From Anaerotruncus sp. MC2020 (GTDB taxonomy: Bacteria; Bacillota; Clostridia; Oscillospirales; Ruminococcaceae): a DNA stretch of 64,000 nt. A program made the translations under genes and the position numbers. The stretch is taken from assembly GCA_000701945.1 (NCBI GenBank), contig JNKE01000022.1:1-64000 (forward strand), given 5' to 3'. Below are positions 51,376 through 58,779 of this stretch, one piece after another. Every line of letters starts with the position of its first letter. Position 1 is the stretch's first letter. Below the pieces are notes generated by a model, which worked only from the letters and a program-made list of their open reading frames with translations, did no database searches and was not told where the DNA came from.

Positions 51376-52242
51376 ATGAAAGAAATAGTGGGTATCCGCT
51401 TCAAGAGCGTCGGGAAGATATATTACTTCTCCCCGGGCAATATCAAGGCTAATGTCGGCGACCGCGCCATTGTTGAGACTGTCAGGGGCGTGGAGTGCGG
51501 CGAGGTCGTCATCGCCAACAGGCAGATTGAGGACAACGCGATAAATTCGCCCCTCAAGCCGATAATCAGGCTCGCCGACGCGAACGACCTCAGAACGGTC
51601 GAAAAGAACAAGCAGCGCGAGAAGGACGCCTTCCGCATATGCGAGGAGAAAATCGCCCTCCGCAAGCTGAAAATGAGCCTCGTTGATGTCGAGTGCACCT
51701 TCGACAACAACAAGATGCTGTTCTACTTCACGGCTGAGAACCGCGTGGACTTCCGCGAGCTGGTCAAGGACCTCGCGGCTGTGTTCCGCACACGTATAGA
51801 GCTGCGTCAGATAGGCGTCCGCGACGAGGCGAAGATTCTCGGCGGACTCGGTATCTGCGGCAGAGAGTTCTGCTGCAAGGCGCATATGGGCGACTTCAAC
51901 CCCGTATCCATAAAAATGGCAAAGGAACAGGGTCTATCGCTGAACCCGACCAAGATATCGGGCACCTGCGGCAGACTGATGTGCTGCCTGAAAAACGAGC
52001 AGGCGGCGTATGACTCGCTGCTGAAGATAACGCCGAAGGTGGGCGCTATCGTTGTAACTCCTGACGGCGACAGAGGCAGAGTCGAGGACGCTAACCTCAT
52101 CACGGGCAAGCTCAGGATAAAGACCGAGAAGTCCGAGGTGCCCGTGACCCTCGACAGGAGCGAGGTCAAGCTCCTCAAGGACGCCGAGATACGCCTCAAT
52201 AAGGAGGAGCTCAAGGCTCTGAAAAATCTCGAGGACAAGTGA
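51376..52242 (+). CDS. ricT: PSP1-domain protein RicT/YaaT
   Basis: 288 residues. Part of the RicA-F-T (Y-) complex that stimulates RNase Y mRNA maturation in Bacillus and affects sporulation and competence. GIRFKSVGKIYYF begins the PSP1 domain. Paired cysteine motifs GICGREFCCKAHM and GTCGRLMCCLKNE are the proposed 4Fe-4S ligands. AAAGGAG is 6 nt before the ATG. Its stop overlaps the queH start. Confidence 0.95.
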   Translation: MKEIVGIRFKSVGKIYYFSPGNIKANVGDRAIVETVRGVECGEVVIANRQIEDNAINSPLKPIIRLADANDLRTVEKNKQREKDAFRICEEKIALRKLKMSLVDVECTFDNNKMLFYFTAENRVDFRELVKDLAAVFRTRIELRQIGVRDEAKILGGLGICGREFCCKAHMGDFNPVSIKMAKEQGLSLNPTKISGTCGRLMCCLKNEQAAYDSLLKITPKVGAIVVTPDGDRGRVEDANLITGKLRIKTEKSEVPVTLDRSEVKLLKDAEIRLNKEELKALKNLEDK

Positions 52243-52868
52243 TGCAGAAGCCGAATTACGGGAAAATGCTCGACGACAAGCTCGCGGAGCTCGAAAAAAG
52301 CGGCGAAAAGCCGCGGCTAATGCTCCATGCGTGCTGCGCTCCGTGCAGCAGCCACACGCTGCTGTTCCTGTACGGGCATTTCGACATCACCGTCTACTTC
52401 TGCAACCCGAACATAGCTCCCGAGGAGGAATACATCTACCGCAAGAACGAGCTGAAACGCCTCATAGCGGAGCTCGGGCTCGATGTGGAGCTGATAGACG
52501 AGGATTACGAACCTGCACCGTTCTACGAGCTGGCGAAGGGGCTCGAGGACCTGCCCGAGCGCGGCGAGCGCTGTCAGCGCTGCATAGCCTACAGACTGCG
52601 TAAAACAGGCGAAAAGGCGCGCGAGCTTGGCTGCGACTTCTTCACGACCACGCTCACGATAAGCCCGCATAAGGACTGCGCGTTCATCAACGAGTGCGGC
52701 ATCAAAACAGCGGAGGAGTGCGGCGTCGCCTACCTCTGCTCCGACTTCAAGAAGCACGACGGCTACAAGCACTCTATCGAGCTGTCGCGGCAGTACGGTC
52801 TGTATCGGCAGAACTACTGCGGCTGTGTCTATTCGCGGCGTGCCGCCGCTCAAATTCGTAATTCGTAA
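52242..52868 (+). CDS. queH: Epoxyqueuosine reductase QueH
   Basis: 208 residues. Last step of queuosine synthesis in tRNA, the non-homologous alternative to QueG. LMLHACCAPCSSH, the CNPNIAPEEEY motif, RCQRCIAYRL and the C-terminal YRQNYCGCVYS carry the cysteines for the iron-sulphur and metal sites. The ATG at 52242 overlaps the ricT stop (ATGA with GTG one codon earlier); GAGGA is 6 nt upstream. No other queuosine gene is in the window. Confidence 0.93.
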   Translation: MQKPNYGKMLDDKLAELEKSGEKPRLMLHACCAPCSSHTLLFLYGHFDITVYFCNPNIAPEEEYIYRKNELKRLIAELGLDVELIDEDYEPAPFYELAKGLEDLPERGERCQRCIAYRLRKTGEKARELGCDFFTTTLTISPHKDCAFINECGIKTAEECGVAYLCSDFKKHDGYKHSIELSRQYGLYRQNYCGCVYSRRAAAQIRNS

Positions 52869-52908
52869 TTATGTCGCGCGGCGATTGCTAACGTTTCTGA
52901 TAAACTAC

Positions 52909-53111
52909 GGCGCGAAACCGAAAGTTTCGCTCAAGCCTTTTCAAAGGCTTGCGGGTCGAGGGCAGAGCCCCGCAGGTCCCAAGGACAGCGTCCTTGGCGG
53001 GTTCCAAGGGCAGCGTCCTTGGTCGCTTCCTATGGAAGCGAAATATTATATTTTTCGCATAATCTGCCCTTCGCAAACAATCCAGTGAATTGTTTGCGAA
53101 CGCGAAATCCG
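52909..53111 (+). repeat. Family B hairpin-array repeat, copy 5
   Basis: GCGCGAAACCGAAAGTTTCGC, CAAGCC..., GGGCAGAGCCC, CCAAGGACAGCGTCCTTGG, CCAAGGGCAGCGTCCTTGG, TCGCTTCCTATGGAAGCGA and the TTCGCAAACAATCCAGTGAA end hairpin. It fills most of the queH-ybaK gap. Confidence 0.82.
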
Positions 53112-53125
53112 GCGTTTACATTCTA

Positions 53126-53185
53126 ACGGGCGCACGGAATGCGCCCCTACAATCGTTCATTTCATATGCGGGACGCCGTCCCGAA
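53126..53185 (+). repeat. Family C hairpins before ybaK
   Basis: GGGCGCA-cggaa-TGCGCCCCTACA (53128-53152) and GGGACgccGTCCC (53169-53181). The second lies directly before the ybaK ribosome site. Confidence 0.65.
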
Positions 53186-53195
53186 AGGTGATAAT

Positions 53196-53672
53196 ATGGC
53201 TAAGGAACTGAAAACAAACGCAATGCGCTTCCTCGACAAGAGCAAGATAGACTACACCGTGCAGACCTACGAGTGCGGCGAGTTCATCGACGGCATACAC
53301 ACCGCTGAGGCTCTCGGTCAGCCCGTAGAGGAGACCTTCAAGACCCTCGTCGCGCACGGCAAGTCGGGCAGCTATTACTGCTTCCTGCTCCCCGTGGCTG
53401 AGGAGCTCGACCTCAAAAAAGCCGCGAAAAGCGTGGGCGAGAAGTCCGTGGAGCTCCTGCACGTCAAGGACATCACCGCCGTGACGGGCTACGTCCGCGG
53501 AGGCTGTACGCCTATCGGCATGAAAAAGCAGTTCATGACCGTGGTACACTCTACCGCCGAGCCTATGGAGCTGTTCTACATCAGCGGCGGACGCATAGGT
53601 ACGCAGATTCGACTCTCCCCTGCCGCTCTCGTCAAGGCGATACGCGGCAAATTCGAGGATATCATCATGTGA
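53196..53672 (+). CDS. ybaK: YbaK-type Cys-tRNA(Pro)/Cys-tRNA(Cys) deacylase
   Basis: 158 residues from the ATG at 53196. Trans-editing hydrolase of mischarged Cys-tRNA(Pro). TNAMRFLDKSKIDY, TFKTLVAHGK (catalytic Lys region), KSVELLHVKDITAVTGYVRGGCTPIGMKK and the C-terminal SPAAL are family motifs. GAAAGGTG is 6 nt before the ATG. A terminator follows. Confidence 0.93.
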   Translation: MAKELKTNAMRFLDKSKIDYTVQTYECGEFIDGIHTAEALGQPVEETFKTLVAHGKSGSYYCFLLPVAEELDLKKAAKSVGEKSVELLHVKDITAVTGYVRGGCTPIGMKKQFMTVVHSTAEPMELFYISGGRIGTQIRLSPAALVKAIRGKFEDIIM

Positions 53673-53679
53673 TAATACT

Positions 53680-53708
53680 GAGGGCGGATAGTTTCCGCCC
53701 TATTTTTT
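53680..53708 (+). terminator. ybaK terminator
   Basis: AGGGCGGA-tagtt-TCCGCCCT followed by ATTTTTT. Confidence 0.85.
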
Positions 53709-53717
53709 GTCCACGCA

Positions 53718-53767
53718 TTAGCACTCACCGTTCGCAAGTGTTAGCACTCGCGTGCGACGAGTGCTAT
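53718..53767 (+). promoter_or_regulatory. CIRCE operator with a degenerate second copy
   Basis: TTAGCACTC-N9-GAGTGCTAT (53741-53767) matches CIRCE at 17 of 18 arm positions. Just upstream TTAGCACTC-N9-AAGTGTTAG (53718-53744) is a second CIRCE-like dyad with a poorer right arm; the two share their boundary. The exact promoter is unclear; TATATT at 53765-53770 may be its -10. Confidence 0.82.
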
Positions 53768-53855
53768 ATTTCATCTGTTTTTCACAATCTCATGATAATT
53801 CCAACACAAAACGGCTGTATCATACAGTCAATGAAACGAAAGGAGCTAGCCCCCC

Positions 53856-54242
53856 ATGTTTGAACAGGATTACATCATGAGACAGATAAAGGAATGCCTT
53901 GACGCGGCAATGCGACTTTTGTTTCATGTAAATGTGGAATCTCCCGCTATGCTGGTGCTGAAGGATCAGCAGAAGGAAGCGCTTGTCCGGAAGCTGACCG
54001 ATATGCTCGACGACGGCAGGGTCAGGGAGGCTGTATCCGAGCTGGACAGCTCGACAGCTGAGAGGTCGCGCGACGACCTCATAGTCGGCTACAGATTCTA
54101 CACATACCTTTGTCAGAAGGACGATGATTTTCTCGAGAAGTACGGGCTGAAATATTCCGATGTCGAAGCCGAAATGAAACGCTTCTTTTCGGACTACATT
54201 TCCCCCGAGGTGGTCGACCTTGTGACGAATACGAAGGAATAG
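53856..54242 (+). CDS. DUF6483-like protein, first gene of CIRCE-controlled operon
   Basis: 128 residues, helical and acidic, no signal. MFEQDYIMRQIKECLDAAMRLLF begins it, a pattern I associate with DUF6483 proteins. TPR-like helices follow (ALVRKLTDMLDDGRVREAV). GAAAGGAG is about 9 nt before the ATG. Placed after a CIRCE site and 114 nt before hsp20, it is probably heat-inducible. Function unknown. Confidence 0.8.
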   Translation: MFEQDYIMRQIKECLDAAMRLLFHVNVESPAMLVLKDQQKEALVRKLTDMLDDGRVREAVSELDSSTAERSRDDLIVGYRFYTYLCQKDDDFLEKYGLKYSDVEAEMKRFFSDYISPEVVDLVTNTKE

Positions 54243-54356
54243 AATAAGCAGGTCTGCGAAAGGAATGATTCCCATGGAATGCACATATTTCACCGAATAA
54301 CGCACACACTATAAGCAATGGTCCCGACGGACCGTAAGATACAAGGAGGAATAAAT

Positions 54357-54779
54357 ATGATGTACGGAATGACACCCTTTGGAAGAAACGCTTTTGACCT
54401 TTTCAATCTTTGGAACGATATCGACAAGAACTACGACAGTATGCCTGTCAACCCCTGCAAGACGGATATCAAGGATACAGGCGATAAATACGTTATGGAG
54501 TCCGAACTGCCCGGCTTCGAGAAGGAGGACATCAAGCTCGACATCAACGGCGAATTCCTCGTTATCTCCGCGGAGCACTCCGCCGAGAAGGAGGAAAAGG
54601 ACGATACTACCAAATATATCCGCCGCGAGAGACAGTACGGCTCGTACAAGAGGAGCTTCGACATCTCCGACGTTGACGCTGAGGCTATCGCTGCGGAGTA
54701 CAAGAACGGAATCCTCACAATAGAGCTCCCGAAGAAGAAGCCTGCCGAGCCCATAGCGAAGAGGCTTGAGATAAAATAA
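54357..54779 (+). CDS. hsp20: Small heat shock protein (Hsp20/alpha-crystallin)
   Basis: 140 residues from the ATG at 54357. ATP-independent holdase. Alpha-crystallin domain about 38-128 (TDIKDTGDKYVMESELPGFEKEDIK, FDISDVDAEAIAAEYKNGILTIELPK with the A.y.nGvL motif). AAGGAGG lies 6 nt before ATG ATG. The C-terminal I-X-I anchor is weak (KRLEIK). Likely HrcA-controlled through the CIRCE upstream. A bidirectional terminator follows. Confidence 0.94.
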   Translation: MMYGMTPFGRNAFDLFNLWNDIDKNYDSMPVNPCKTDIKDTGDKYVMESELPGFEKEDIKLDINGEFLVISAEHSAEKEEKDDTTKYIRRERQYGSYKRSFDISDVDAEAIAAEYKNGILTIELPKKKPAEPIAKRLEIK

Positions 54780-54824
54780 CAAGCGCCGCTCCGGATCGGC
54801 TTCGTTTCTGAAGTCAGCACGGCG

Positions 54825-54856
54825 CAAAAAAAGCACCCTCACGGGTGCTTTTTTCG
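54825..54856 (+). terminator. Bidirectional terminator between hsp20 and trpB2
   Basis: AAAAAAGCACCC-tcac-GGGTGCTTTTTT, 4 nt from the trpB2 stop. Confidence 0.9.
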
Positions 54857-54859
54857 TTA

Positions 54860-56233
54860 TTACTTGATATCGGGCAGATTTGCGAGCGACTTTGCGATTT
54901 CCTCGTCTGTGGGGATATAGTCGCTCATCTTGCCGTCGTTGTATGCGCCGTAAGCGTACATATCGAAGTAGCCTGTACCTGTGAGACCGAAGAGAATGGT
55001 CTTCTCCTCGCCTGTCTCCTTGCACTTGAGAGCCTCGTCGATAGCGACCTTGATAGCATGGCTGCTCTCGGGAGCGGGAAGTATACCCTCGACTCTTGCG
55101 AATTTCTCAGCAGCCTCGAATACTGCTGTCTGCTCAACGGAGCGAGCCTCCATGAGACCCTGATCGTAGAGCTCGGAGAGAATGGAGCTCATGCCGTGGT
55201 AGCGGAGACCGCCTGCGTGGTTCGGTGACGGCATGAAGCCGCTTCCGAGAGTGTACATCTTAGCGAGCGGGCAAACCTTACCCGTGTCGCAGAAGTCATA
55301 TGCGTACTTGCCGCGTGTAAGGCTCGGGCACGAAGCGGGCTCTACTGCGATGACCTGATACTTTGCCTCGCCGCGGAGCATCTCGCCGATGAACGGTGAA
55401 ACGAGACCGCCGAGGTTAGAGCCGCCGCCTGCACAGCCGATTATCATATCGGGCTTGATGCCGTACTTGTCCATAGCTATCTTGCTCTCGAGACCGATAA
55501 CTGTCTGGTGGAGGAGCACCTGTGAGAGCACGCTTCCGAGAACGTAGCGGTAGCCCTCCTGAGTTGTTGCAGCCTCAACAGCCTCGGAGATAGCGCAGCC
55601 AAGGCTTCCGTTTGTGTCGGGGAACTCGGCGAGTATCTTTCTGCCGACCTCAGTTGTATTCGAGGGCGAGGGAGTTACGCTCGCGCCGTAGGTACGCATT
55701 ACCTCGCGGCGGAAGGGCTTCTGCTCGTAGCTGACCTTGACCATGTATACCTGACAGTCAAGTCCGAAGTACGAGCACGCCATAGAGAGAGCCGTGCCCC
55801 ACTGACCTGCGCCTGTCTCGGTTGTAACGCCCTTGAGTCCCTGCTTCTTTGCGTAGTAAGCCTGCGCGATAGCGGAATTGAGCTTGTGCGAGCCCGAGGT
55901 GTTGTTGCCCTCGAACTTGTAGTATATCTTTGCGGGAGTACCGAGCGCCTTCTCGAGGCAGTATGCTCTTACGAGCGGCGAGGGACGGTACATCTTGTAG
56001 AAGGAGAGTATCTCCTCGGGAATGTCGATGTAGGGAGTAGTGTCGTCGAGCTCCTGCTTAACGAGCTCGCCGCAGAATACGTGCTCGAGCTCCTCAGCTG
56101 TGACGGGCTTGCCTGTGCCGGGGTTGAGCAGCGGAGCGGGCTTCTTCTTCATATCGGCGCGCACATTGTACCACTGCTTGGGGAGTTCATTCTCCTCGAG
56201 ATAGATTTTGTAAGGGATCTTTTCGTTTGACAT
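54860..56233 (-). CDS. trpB2: Tryptophan synthase beta-like protein (TrpB2)
   Basis: 457 residues, the long TrpB2 form. PLP enzyme making tryptophan from indole and serine. YKFEGNNTSGSHKLNSAIAQ carries the Schiff-base lysine, ETGAGQWGTALS and CAGGGSNLGG (phosphate cradle) are intact, and MPSPNHAGGLRYHGMS is typical of TrpB2. It stands alone without trpA, so indole may come from elsewhere. AAGGAG is 8 nt before the ATG. A complete tryptophan T-box precedes it, which supports the assignment to tryptophan. Confidence 0.95.
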   Translation of the reverse strand: MSNEKIPYKIYLEENELPKQWYNVRADMKKKPAPLLNPGTGKPVTAEELEHVFCGELVKQELDDTTPYIDIPEEILSFYKMYRPSPLVRAYCLEKALGTPAKIYYKFEGNNTSGSHKLNSAIAQAYYAKKQGLKGVTTETGAGQWGTALSMACSYFGLDCQVYMVKVSYEQKPFRREVMRTYGASVTPSPSNTTEVGRKILAEFPDTNGSLGCAISEAVEAATTQEGYRYVLGSVLSQVLLHQTVIGLESKIAMDKYGIKPDMIIGCAGGGSNLGGLVSPFIGEMLRGEAKYQVIAVEPASCPSLTRGKYAYDFCDTGKVCPLAKMYTLGSGFMPSPNHAGGLRYHGMSSILSELYDQGLMEARSVEQTAVFEAAEKFARVEGILPAPESSHAIKVAIDEALKCKETGEEKTILFGLTGTGYFDMYAYGAYNDGKMSDYIPTDEEIAKSLANLPDIK

Positions 56234-56267
56234 AGCAATTTCTCCTTCATTGATAAATTTCGGACAA

Positions 56268-56546
56268 TAAAAAGGCTCCTGTCCGACAGATTTTGTCGAG
56301 GACAGGAGCTAACTTTACATTAACTTCTGCGGTGCCACCCCGCTTGACGTGTGAAACGTCCGCTCATGTGTACTTGAAATACACGGGATTTGATAACGCA
56401 GTACCGCTGCGGCTCGCATACTCGGCAGACCTTTCAGCTCGCCCTCGGAAGTCCATTCACCGCAGCCGCACGCACCTGCTCACACCAAACGCAGGCTCTC
56501 TGAAGCGCAAATGAAGCGGATACTCACACTTCCTCACAGGTTTATG
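56268..56546 (-). promoter_or_regulatory. T-box leader, Trp specifier
   Basis: The transcript has stem I closed by GGAAGT/ACTTCC, an AGTA on the 5' side of the specifier loop and GAA-TGG-A on the 3' side (specifier TGG, 56453-56455), AGAGA and GGTG apical motifs, the T-box sequence GCGGGGTGGCACCGCAGAA (56325-56343) and a terminator AGCTCCTGTCC...GGACAGGAGCCTTTTT (56271-56310). Uncharged tRNA-Trp would favour the antiterminator and read-through into trpB2. Confidence 0.93.
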
Positions 56547-56551
56547 CTTGC

Positions 56552-56580
56552 ATTATAACACATATCCTGACATTTGTCAA
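56552..56580 (-). promoter_or_regulatory. trpB2 promoter
   Basis: Minus-strand TTGACA (56575-56580), 17 nt, TATAAT (56552-56557). Confidence 0.88.
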
Positions 56581-56707
56581 GGGGGGACAGTGATGAGAGC
56601 TCAGGAAAGAGACAGCGTTTTTTCCGCGCGGCAACTTAGCCCTTGCTATTTCTGTCGGAATATGTTAAAATAGATGTATCACTGTAATGCGAAAGGAGAT
56701 GTCAAGC

Positions 56708-57769
56708 GTGGACGCATCAGAGTATAAATGTCCGAACTGCGGCGCGGACCTGAAATTCGACCCCGAGGTCCAGACCCTCGCCTGCGAATACTGCGACAGC
56801 ACCTTCTCCATGGAGGAGATAAAGAAAATATACGCCGAGCTCGAGGCGCTTCCCACCGACGAGAAGCTCGAGGAGGCAAAGGACGAGTTCGCCGAGCACA
56901 CCAACCTCTACTACTGCAAGAGCTGCGGTGCGGAGATTATGGCGGACGACGGTCAGACCGCGCTGTTCTGCTATTACTGCCATAACCCCGTTATCCTCTC
57001 GGGCAAGCTCACGGGAGACTATAAGCCCAGCAAGGTCATCGGCTTCCGCTATACGCGCGAGCAGGCTCTCGACGCCTTCAAGAACTGGTGCAAGGGACGC
57101 AAGTTCGTGCCGAGCGACTTCAAGTCCTCGCAGCAGCTCGAGAAAATGACCGGTCTGTACGTGCCCTTCTGGGTCGCGGACTGCGATGTCGACGCGCACT
57201 ATCAGGCTGTCGGCAAGAAGGTCAAGTCGTGGACATCGGGCGAGTATCACTACACCGAGACGAGCGAGTACGATATCACGCGAAATGCCCGCGTTCTTAC
57301 CAAGGGTATCCCCGCCGACGGCGAGAGCAAGATAGACGACGACCTCATGGAGGCTATCGAGCCCTTCGACTACAATGACCTGAAGGACTTCTCAATGTCC
57401 TATCTCAGCGGCTTCTACGCAGACAAGTACGACGTAGACCGCGCGGGAGTATTCCCGCGTATCCGCGAGCGCGCCGACAAGGTCAGCCGCGAGGTCATAC
57501 ATAACAGCATAGGCAAGGGCTATTCCTCGATATCTGTCAAGAACGAGACCTATAACGTCCTCAAGACCGACTGGCAGTACATGATGCTGCCCGTGTGGTT
57601 CATGAGCTATAAGTACAAGGATAAGGTTTACGAGTTCGCGATGAACGGTCAGACGGGCAAGCTCGCGGGAACTCCTCCGCTCTCGAAGCCAAAGCTCGCA
57701 GGCTTCACCTCCGTGATAGGAGCTGTTGCCGCGCTCATCTTCTTCATAGGAGGTCTGCTGATACTATGA
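56708..57769 (+). CDS. Zinc-ribbon membrane-anchored protein
   Basis: 353 residues from GTG at 56708, chosen because AAAGGAG is 9 nt upstream; an ATG seven codons earlier overlaps that ribosome site. Two zinc knuckle pairs near the N-terminus (YKCPNCGADL/CEYCDST; YYCKSCGAEI/CYYCHNP), a globular beta-rich body (GLYVPFWVADCDVDAHY, YMMLPVWFMSYKYKDKVYEFAMNGQTGKL) and a C-terminal membrane helix (about 332-352). Related proteins are labelled TFIIB-type zinc ribbon proteins and lie next to TPM genes. It overlaps the TPM gene by 4 nt. Confidence 0.87.
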   Translation: MDASEYKCPNCGADLKFDPEVQTLACEYCDSTFSMEEIKKIYAELEALPTDEKLEEAKDEFAEHTNLYYCKSCGAEIMADDGQTALFCYYCHNPVILSGKLTGDYKPSKVIGFRYTREQALDAFKNWCKGRKFVPSDFKSSQQLEKMTGLYVPFWVADCDVDAHYQAVGKKVKSWTSGEYHYTETSEYDITRNARVLTKGIPADGESKIDDDLMEAIEPFDYNDLKDFSMSYLSGFYADKYDVDRAGVFPRIRERADKVSREVIHNSIGKGYSSISVKNETYNVLKTDWQYMMLPVWFMSYKYKDKVYEFAMNGQTGKLAGTPPLSKPKLAGFTSVIGAVAALIFFIGGLLIL

Positions 57770-58698
57770 GACGATTTTTCATTGCGGCAGCCTCGCTGCT
57801 GACACTCGTTTTCATGCTGCCTCTCTTTACGCTGACAGCCTTCGCGGAGAATACCGCTCAGGGCTGGGACGGCGACTCCTCGCGCTCTATCGTCTACGAT
57901 GACGCGGGAGTGTTCAACGACCGTCCCGAGCTCCTTGCCGACCTCAACAAGCAGGTCAGGGACGTGTCCGCGAGGACTCAGCTGAATATCTACGTAATGC
58001 TCGCAGGTCCGACCTACCTCATGACAGATGCCGATACCCCCACTTTCTGCAACAGAGCATACGACGAATACTTCGGCAATGACACCGACGGCGTTTTCTT
58101 CTTCATCGACATGACGGGCAAAAAGCCTGCATATGATTACTTCTCCACGGCGGGCAAGGCTATCCTCTACTATGACGGCGAGACGGACACTATCCGCGAG
58201 AACACCTACGAGTATCTGCCGTCCTCCGACGAGGGCAACTACGCCGAGCACTGCTACGACGTCAAGAGAGGAGTAGAGTGCTTCCTGAACGACCTCCAGT
58301 CATATCAGAGCGAGTTCAAGAAGGGCATGAAGTATTACTACGACAAGAAAACGGGCAAGTATATCTACTACATGAACGGCGAGCTCAAGATAACCAAGTT
58401 CAAGCCGCCCAAAGTGTTCATGAAGGCAGGCATCATCGGTCTCATCGGAGGCGCGATAGTCAACCTCATCTCCTTCCTCATCGCCAAGCGCAACTACAGA
58501 TTCAAGGGCAAGACGAACCCGAATATCTACCTATCCAAGGAGGAGACACGCTTCAACGCGAAGGACGATACGTTCATCCGCACGCATACCTCAAGGACGC
58601 ATATCCCGCAGAGCAGCGGCGGCAGCGGAGGCGGCTACCGAAGTGGAGGCGGAGGCTTCAGCGGAGGCAGTCACGGCGGCAGCGGCGGACACCGCTGA
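57766..58698 (+). CDS. TPM-domain membrane protein
   Basis: 310 residues. Signal peptide about 1-28, then a TPM domain (YDDAGVFNDRPELLADLNKQV, NIYVML, FGNDTDGVFFFIDM, STAGKAILYY) of about 150 residues, a membrane helix (about 223-240, GIIGLIGGAIVNLISFLIA) and a Gly/Ser/His-rich tail (SGGSGGGYRSGGGGFSGG). TPM domains are linked to membrane quality control and photosystem repair in plants; the bacterial role is unclear. Coupled to the zinc-ribbon gene through ATGA. Confidence 0.9.
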   Translation: MRRFFIAAASLLTLVFMLPLFTLTAFAENTAQGWDGDSSRSIVYDDAGVFNDRPELLADLNKQVRDVSARTQLNIYVMLAGPTYLMTDADTPTFCNRAYDEYFGNDTDGVFFFIDMTGKKPAYDYFSTAGKAILYYDGETDTIRENTYEYLPSSDEGNYAEHCYDVKRGVECFLNDLQSYQSEFKKGMKYYYDKKTGKYIYYMNGELKITKFKPPKVFMKAGIIGLIGGAIVNLISFLIAKRNYRFKGKTNPNIYLSKEETRFNAKDDTFIRTHTSRTHIPQSSGGSGGGYRSGGGGFSGGSHGGSGGHR

Positions 58699-58742
58699 GC
58701 AATACCGTTTATTGCGGACGCCCCTACATATAACCATGCAAC

Positions 58743-58775
58743 AAAAATGCTCCCCATATCGGGGAGCATTTTTTG
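58743..58775 (+). terminator. Bidirectional terminator between TPM and LRR genes
   Basis: AAAAATGCTCCCC-atatc-GGGGAGCATTTTTT. Confidence 0.9.
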
Positions 58776-58779
58776 TGGT

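Noticed and set aside
53139-53195. N-terminal extension of YbaK
   Set aside because: It runs through a repeat hairpin; the ATG at 53196 has the only good ribosome site.
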